Assembly (NCBI GenBank): GCA_023414985.1
Contig: JAEZLY010000209.1
Coordinates: 1 to 7,284 of the forward strand
Direction of reading: 5' to 3'
From: Bacillota bacterium
Lineage (GTDB): Bacteria > Bacillota > Clostridia > Lachnospirales > Lachnospiraceae
DNA: 7,284 bases
Shown here piece after piece: positions 4,404 through 7,284 of this stretch. Under the pieces are notes generated by a model. That model had not been told where the DNA came from. It saw only the letters and a list, made by a program, of their open reading frames with translations, and made no database searches. Each line of letters begins with the position of its first letter. Position 1 is the stretch's first letter. A program made the translations under genes and the position numbers.

Positions 4404-5675
4404 ATGGATAAATTGTTGCTGAAGAAAGCCGCAGTTCAAAGCTTTGCACTTATGGTAGCAGTAGTTACCTCTTCTTTTGCTCTGCAGCAATACCAGGCCG
4501 TATCAATCTCAGCGAATGACGAAATACAAAAAAGCGATTTTTCTTCCTTTGATCAGGCAAGAATTAATATATTATCAGATGTCAGTATTCCGGTAAATCC
4601 CGAACAAGGTGCTGCTTCAGAAGCACCCTCCTTAGCTGCGAGCCTGACAGAGCTAGAGCTTCAGATGGATTCAAAAGTTAAGAATCAGTTGAGTGAGAAT
4701 TATCTGGCGATTAGGAAACCCAGTGCAGATCAGCCTTCCCTAACTCTTGAGGATCTCTATATTACCCATAGTATAAAGCTTGATTTATCAGGCTCTCGGG
4801 ATAGTGATATAGTCAGTGACAGGATACTCCGAGTAAAGGGAACGGATTTTCATGCGGGAGATCCCGTGTATACCGAGACAGTGTCGACAGAGACGGATGA
4901 GGATGGCACTACCAAGGAGGTTGTGACCAAGGACTACGGAACGGATATTTGCCATAGTATTACGATGACCTCCAATCAGGATGCGGGAACCGGGCTCTAC
5001 CATATACAGCTTCTGTTGGAGCTGGATACGGTATATGCTTACACGATTCTTGAGGATGCTAATTATTACTATATAGATTTAAGAAAGCCTTCCGATGTCT
5101 ATGATAAGATACTTGTGATTGATGCGGGTCACGGTGGCAAGGATGCAGGTGCGCTCTCCAAGGATGAGACAATTTATGAGAAGAATATTAACCTTGGTAT
5201 CGCAATGCAGCTGAAGGAACTGCTGGATCAGGAAAATATCAAGGTATACTATACCAGAACCGGTGATAATACCGTATTCTTAAGGCCCAGAGCAACTCTG
5301 GCCAATTCGGTGGACTGCGATTACTTTATCAGCATTCACTGTAATTCGAATGAAGTTACTTATCCGAATGGAACCGAAGTTTTATACTATGATAATGAAT
5401 TTAAAGGTGTTCGTGCGAAAAACCTTGCCAAGCTTTTTTCGGAAGAGATTGGCAGAGGTACGGAATTAAAGGCACGCGGTATCCTGCAAAAACAAATGGA
5501 GGATATCTTTATTATGGATAAAGCACAGGTTCCGACTATACTAATAGAAATCGGTTATATATCCAATGCCGGTGATCTGAATTACTTAAGCAGTCCGGAT
5601 AAACAGAAGGAGATTGCAAAGAGTATCTATAACGGAATTATGCGGGCATACGATGACCTCCCCGTGAAAAAATGA
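4404..5675 (+). CDS. N-acetylmuramoyl-L-alanine amidase (Amidase_3)
   Basis: A 423-residue exported zinc enzyme that cuts the bond between N-acetylmuramic acid and L-alanine in peptidoglycan. After a Lys-rich start, residues 9-28 form a hydrophobic signal or membrane anchor with no clear cleavage site. Residues 38-110 are polar linker; about 113-228 resembles an AMIN-like beta-rich wall-targeting domain, including an acidic insertion near 162-170. The Amidase_3 domain runs from about 235 to 417: DAGHGG (240-245, zinc ligand His243), Glu259 in YEKN, SIHCNS (310-315, zinc ligand His312) and catalytic Glu382 in LIEIGYISN. All ligands are present. An in-frame ATG at 4347 would add 19 residues but lacks a ribosome-binding site and precedes the predicted transcript start. 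No terminator follows, so rdgB and yfcE are probably co-transcribed. Likely role: vegetative or sporulation wall remodelling; I cannot tell which. Confidence 0.9.
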   Translation: MDKLLLKKAAVQSFALMVAVVTSSFALQQYQAVSISANDEIQKSDFSSFDQARINILSDVSIPVNPEQGAASEAPSLAASLTELELQMDSKVKNQLSENYLAIRKPSADQPSLTLEDLYITHSIKLDLSGSRDSDIVSDRILRVKGTDFHAGDPVYTETVSTETDEDGTTKEVVTKDYGTDICHSITMTSNQDAGTGLYHIQLLLELDTVYAYTILEDANYYYIDLRKPSDVYDKILVIDAGHGGKDAGALSKDETIYEKNINLGIAMQLKELLDQENIKVYYTRTGDNTVFLRPRATLANSVDCDYFISIHCNSNEVTYPNGTEVLYYDNEFKGVRAKNLAKLFSEEIGRGTELKARGILQKQMEDIFIMDKAQVPTILIEIGYISNAGDLNYLSSPDKQKEIAKSIYNGIMRAYDDLPVKK

Positions 5676-5731
5676 TTTATGATAAGCAGCGAGGGTTCAG
5701 GGTTACAACTTAGGAGCATCTGGAGGAAAGA

Positions 5732-6328
5732 ATGAGAAAGGTTATATTTGCAACATCGAACGAAGGAAAGATGAAGGAAATCAGAGAAATTTTGTGTGAT
5801 ATGGATATTGAACTGTTATCCTTAAAGGAAGCTGGGCTTAATCCTGATATAGAAGAGAATGGTACTACATTTGAAGAAAATGCAATCATTAAAGCAAAAG
5901 AAGTAATGGAACTGACAGGAGAGATTGTACTGGCGGATGATTCGGGGCTGGAAGTAGACTATATGGAGAAAGCTCCGGGTGTCTACTCAGCCAGATTTAT
6001 GGGTGAGGATACGTCTTATCTGATCAAGAACCAATATATTATCGACCGGCTGGCAGCAGCCGAGGGGGATGAACGCAGCGCAAGATTTGTATGTGTCATT
6101 GCTTGTGCTTTCCCTGATGGTACGGTCATAACCTGCAGGGAGACTGTGGAGGGCTTTATAGCAAAAGAGATCAGCAGCGGATCAACCGGTTTCGGATATG
6201 ACCCCATTTTTTATGTACCGGAATATGACCGCGCTATGTCAGATATGACTCCGGAGCAGAAGAATGCCATCAGTCATCGAGGAAAGGCTCTGCGTGCAAT
6301 GAGAGAGGTTATAGGAGAACATCTGTAA
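5732..6328 (+). CDS. rdgB: XTP/dITP diphosphatase (RdgB/HAM1 family)
   Basis: A 198-residue cytoplasmic house-cleaning enzyme that hydrolyses dITP, XTP and ITP to the monophosphate and pyrophosphate, keeping deaminated purines out of DNA and RNA. Family motifs are all visible: the N-terminal substrate loop ATSNEGKMKEI (7-17), TFEENA (46-51), ADDSGLEVD (68-76) with the probable general-base Asp at 69-70, PGVYSARF (82-89), STGFGYDPIF (151-160) and the base-recognition SHRGKAL (181-187). Length is the usual one for the family. GGAGG (5722-5726) lies 5 nt before the ATG. It follows the amidase gene after 56 nt with no terminator and precedes yfcE by 21 nt; the rdgB-yfcE order is a familiar one in clostridia. 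Confidence 0.96.
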   Translation: MRKVIFATSNEGKMKEIREILCDMDIELLSLKEAGLNPDIEENGTTFEENAIIKAKEVMELTGEIVLADDSGLEVDYMEKAPGVYSARFMGEDTSYLIKNQYIIDRLAAAEGDERSARFVCVIACAFPDGTVITCRETVEGFIAKEISSGSTGFGYDPIFYVPEYDRAMSDMTPEQKNAISHRGKALRAMREVIGEHL

Positions 6329-6349
6329 AGCTGCGATGGGAGATATAAG

Positions 6350-6841
6350 ATGAAGGTTCTGATAGTTAGTGACACCCATGGAAGAAACCACTACCTGATC
6401 GATACCATTAATCGGGTTGCACCGATTGACCTCCTAATTCATCTTGGAGATCTGGAAAGCGGAGAAGAGTACATCAAATCCATGCTAAACTGCCCGGCGG
6501 AATTCGTATCAGGGAATAATGATTTTTTTAACGGGTTACCGAAGGATAAGATTATCCATATCGGAAAATATACGGTAATGCTTACACATGGACATCGCTA
6601 CGGAGTAAATTTCAGCACCGGTACCCTGCAGGAAACTGCAAGAAGGCAACAGGCGGATATTGTTATGTTCGGACATACGCATGTACCGTTAATCGATCTT
6701 ACAGGAAGCGTCTGGACAATAAACCCGGGGAGCCTTGCGCTACCCAGACAGTATGGCCGTGTTCCTACCTATATTATTATGGAAATCGACTCTGAGGGGG
6801 AAGCTCATTTTACGCTGAACTATTATCATGCTACCTCTTGA
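6350..6841 (+). CDS. yfcE: YfcE/MJ0936-type metallophosphoesterase
   Basis: A 163-residue calcineurin-like phosphoesterase with a two-metal centre, normally Mn2+. All metal-binding motifs are in order: SDTHG (7-11; Asp8, His10), LGD (32-34; Asp34), GNND (55-58; Asn56), THGH (79-82; His80) and GHTH (108-111; His109, His111), followed by the family-typical NPGS (125-128). The E. coli homologue YfcE cleaves phosphodiesters in vitro, and its physiological substrate is not settled, so the same caution applies here. The gene starts 21 nt after rdgB; GGGAGA (6338-6343) lies 6 nt before the ATG. No good terminator is seen behind it, so some read-through toward the tRNA operon is possible. Confidence 0.92.
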   Translation: MKVLIVSDTHGRNHYLIDTINRVAPIDLLIHLGDLESGEEYIKSMLNCPAEFVSGNNDFFNGLPKDKIIHIGKYTVMLTHGHRYGVNFSTGTLQETARRQQADIVMFGHTHVPLIDLTGSVWTINPGSLALPRQYGRVPTYIIMEIDSEGEAHFTLNYYHATS

Positions 6842-6893
6842 TTTTACAGGTTTTTTCAGTTTTTTGAAAAAGAAAAAAAGATATAAAAATGTG

Positions 6894-6922
6894 TTGACAA
6901 TAAAGAAAGCCTATTATATAAT
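6894..6922 (+). promoter_or_regulatory. Perfect-consensus sigma-A promoter of the tRNA operon
   Basis: TTGACA (6894-6899), a 17-nt spacer and TATAAT (6917-6922) match consensus at every position. Transcription would start near 6929, about 95 nt before tRNA-Pro. Such strength is typical of stable-RNA promoters. Confidence 0.92.
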
Positions 6923-6928
6923 AAATCT

Positions 6929-7024
6929 TGCGTCACGGCTGGAACGAGAGGAAAACCTTGAAAAATGCATATAATACGGCCCGAGAGAGAGCATTAGCAT
7001 CCAGTATGTAGTTGTATATATTTT
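6929..7024 (+). other. Long 5' leader of the tRNA-Pro/tRNA-Gly transcript
   Basis: About 95 nt lie between the predicted transcript start and tRNA-Pro. Two nested pairings can be drawn: CTGGA (6939-6943) with TCCAG (7000-7004), and inside it AATGC (6964-6968) with GCATT (6991-6995). Two related blocks, ACGGC-n5-CGAGAG (6935-6950) and ACGGC-n-CGAGAG (6976-6987), lie 41 nt apart. A lone TATAAT (6970-6975) has no -35 box. It may be plain spacer trimmed by RNase P, or a structured element; I do not recognise it as a known RNA family. Confidence 0.45.
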
Positions 7025-7099
7025 CGGGGTATAGCGCAGCTTGGCTAGCGCGCTTGATTTGGGATCAAGAGGTCGCAGGTTCGAATCCTGTTACCCCGA
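7025..7099 (+). tRNA. tRNA-Pro (anticodon TGG)
   Basis: A 75-nt cloverleaf reading CCN proline codons, chiefly CCA. Acceptor CGGGGTA (7025-7031) pairs perfectly with TACCCCG (7092-7098); discriminator A7099. D stem GCGC/GCGC, anticodon stem CTTGA/TCAAG with loop TTTGGGA and anticodon TGG at 7060-7062, T stem GCAGG/CCTGT around TTCGAAT. CCA is not encoded. First tRNA of the operon. Confidence 0.97.
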
Positions 7100-7166
7100 C
7101 TGTGAGTCAACCGGGTTGCATAATTCGTACAGTAGTTACACAGAATAACAAAATAGTAAATCCTAT

Positions 7167-7237
7167 GCGGGTGTAGTTCAATGGTAGAACACTAGCCTTC
7201 CAAGCTAGATACGTGGGTTCGATTCCCATCACCCGCT
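7167..7237 (+). tRNA. tRNA-Gly (anticodon TCC)
   Basis: A 71-nt cloverleaf reading GGA and GGG codons. Acceptor GCGGGTG (7167-7173) pairs perfectly with CACCCGC (7230-7236); discriminator T7237. D stem GTTC/GAAC, anticodon stem CTAGC/GCTAG with loop CTTCCAA and anticodon TCC at 7199-7201, T stem GTGGG/CCCAT around TTCGATT. CCA is not encoded. It lies 67 nt after tRNA-Pro with no terminator or promoter between, so both should be cut from one precursor. No terminator is visible before the window ends, so the operon may continue. Confidence 0.97.
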
Positions 7238-7284
7238 TGATATTTGACTTATATGAGGAATATATATTCTGAAATAGGACAATA

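Noticed and set aside
6850..6882. T-rich then A-rich stretch after yfcE as a terminator
   Set aside because: The only stem is A/T pairs with a T-filled loop and no following T-tract on the plus strand; not a credible terminator.
7244..7268. TTGACT followed by TATATT as a promoter after tRNA-Gly
   Set aside because: The spacer would be 13 nt, too short; no other -10 box lies at 16-18 nt.
7258..7269. Perfect palindrome GAATATATATTC at the right edge
   Set aside because: It is low-complexity AT sequence with no flanking context in the window; chance is likely.
1..7284. Defence island, prophage, integrative element or CRISPR array
   Set aside because: No integrase, transposase, repeat-spacer array or restriction/toxin gene is present, and no duplicated tRNA 3' end marks an attachment site within the window.

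Overview
The window looks like chromosomal housekeeping DNA from a low-to-middle GC, spore-forming-type Firmicute, most likely a clostridium of the Lachnospiraceae group. The grounds are strong purine-rich Shine-Dalgarno sites (GGAGG), consensus sigma-A promoters (TTGACA-17-TATAAT), compact Rho-independent terminators, tRNA genes without an encoded CCA, and the gene families themselves (HAAS/DUF1700-type membrane protein, YpsC/RlmL-type methyltransferase, Amidase_3 hydrolase, RdgB followed by a YfcE-type phosphoesterase). The genus cannot be fixed from the sequence alone. I see no insertion sequence, phage gene, CRISPR array or toxin-antitoxin pair.

Layout. At 58-131 there is a tRNA-Arg(ACG) followed by a very good intrinsic terminator. 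At 268-768 a HAAS-type membrane protein has its own extended -10 promoter; it is followed by two hairpins in tandem, the second being a terminator. A gene-poor stretch (769-1174) leads to a strange 85-residue Asn/Ser/Thr/Arg repeat protein (1175-1432) with its own terminator. Next are a single-domain rhodanese (1567-1872) and a THUMP-type 23S rRNA guanine-N2 methyltransferase (1982-3145). A bidirectional terminator separates the latter from a convergent minus-strand alpha/beta hydrolase of the monoacylglycerol-lipase type (3249-4169). The hydrolase promoter stands back to back with that of a plus-strand cell-wall amidase (4404-5675). The amidase is followed, without an evident terminator, by an XTP/dITP pyrophosphatase (5732-6328) and a YfcE-type metallophosphoesterase (6350-6841). 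A perfect-consensus promoter then drives a tRNA-Pro(TGG) and tRNA-Gly(TCC) pair behind an unusually long leader of about 95 nt.

How the genes fit together. Most are separately promoted single genes: translation machinery (three tRNAs, rRNA methyltransferase), wall remodelling (amidase), nucleotide-pool cleaning (RdgB), and small metabolic enzymes. The only likely multi-gene protein operon is amidase-rdgB-yfcE. No new multi-gene system is visible. The best candidates for something undescribed are the repeat protein at 1175-1432, the structured leader of the tRNA-Pro/Gly transcript, a hairpin that would hide the amidase ribosome-binding site, and an A-C mismatch in the tRNA-Arg acceptor stem.
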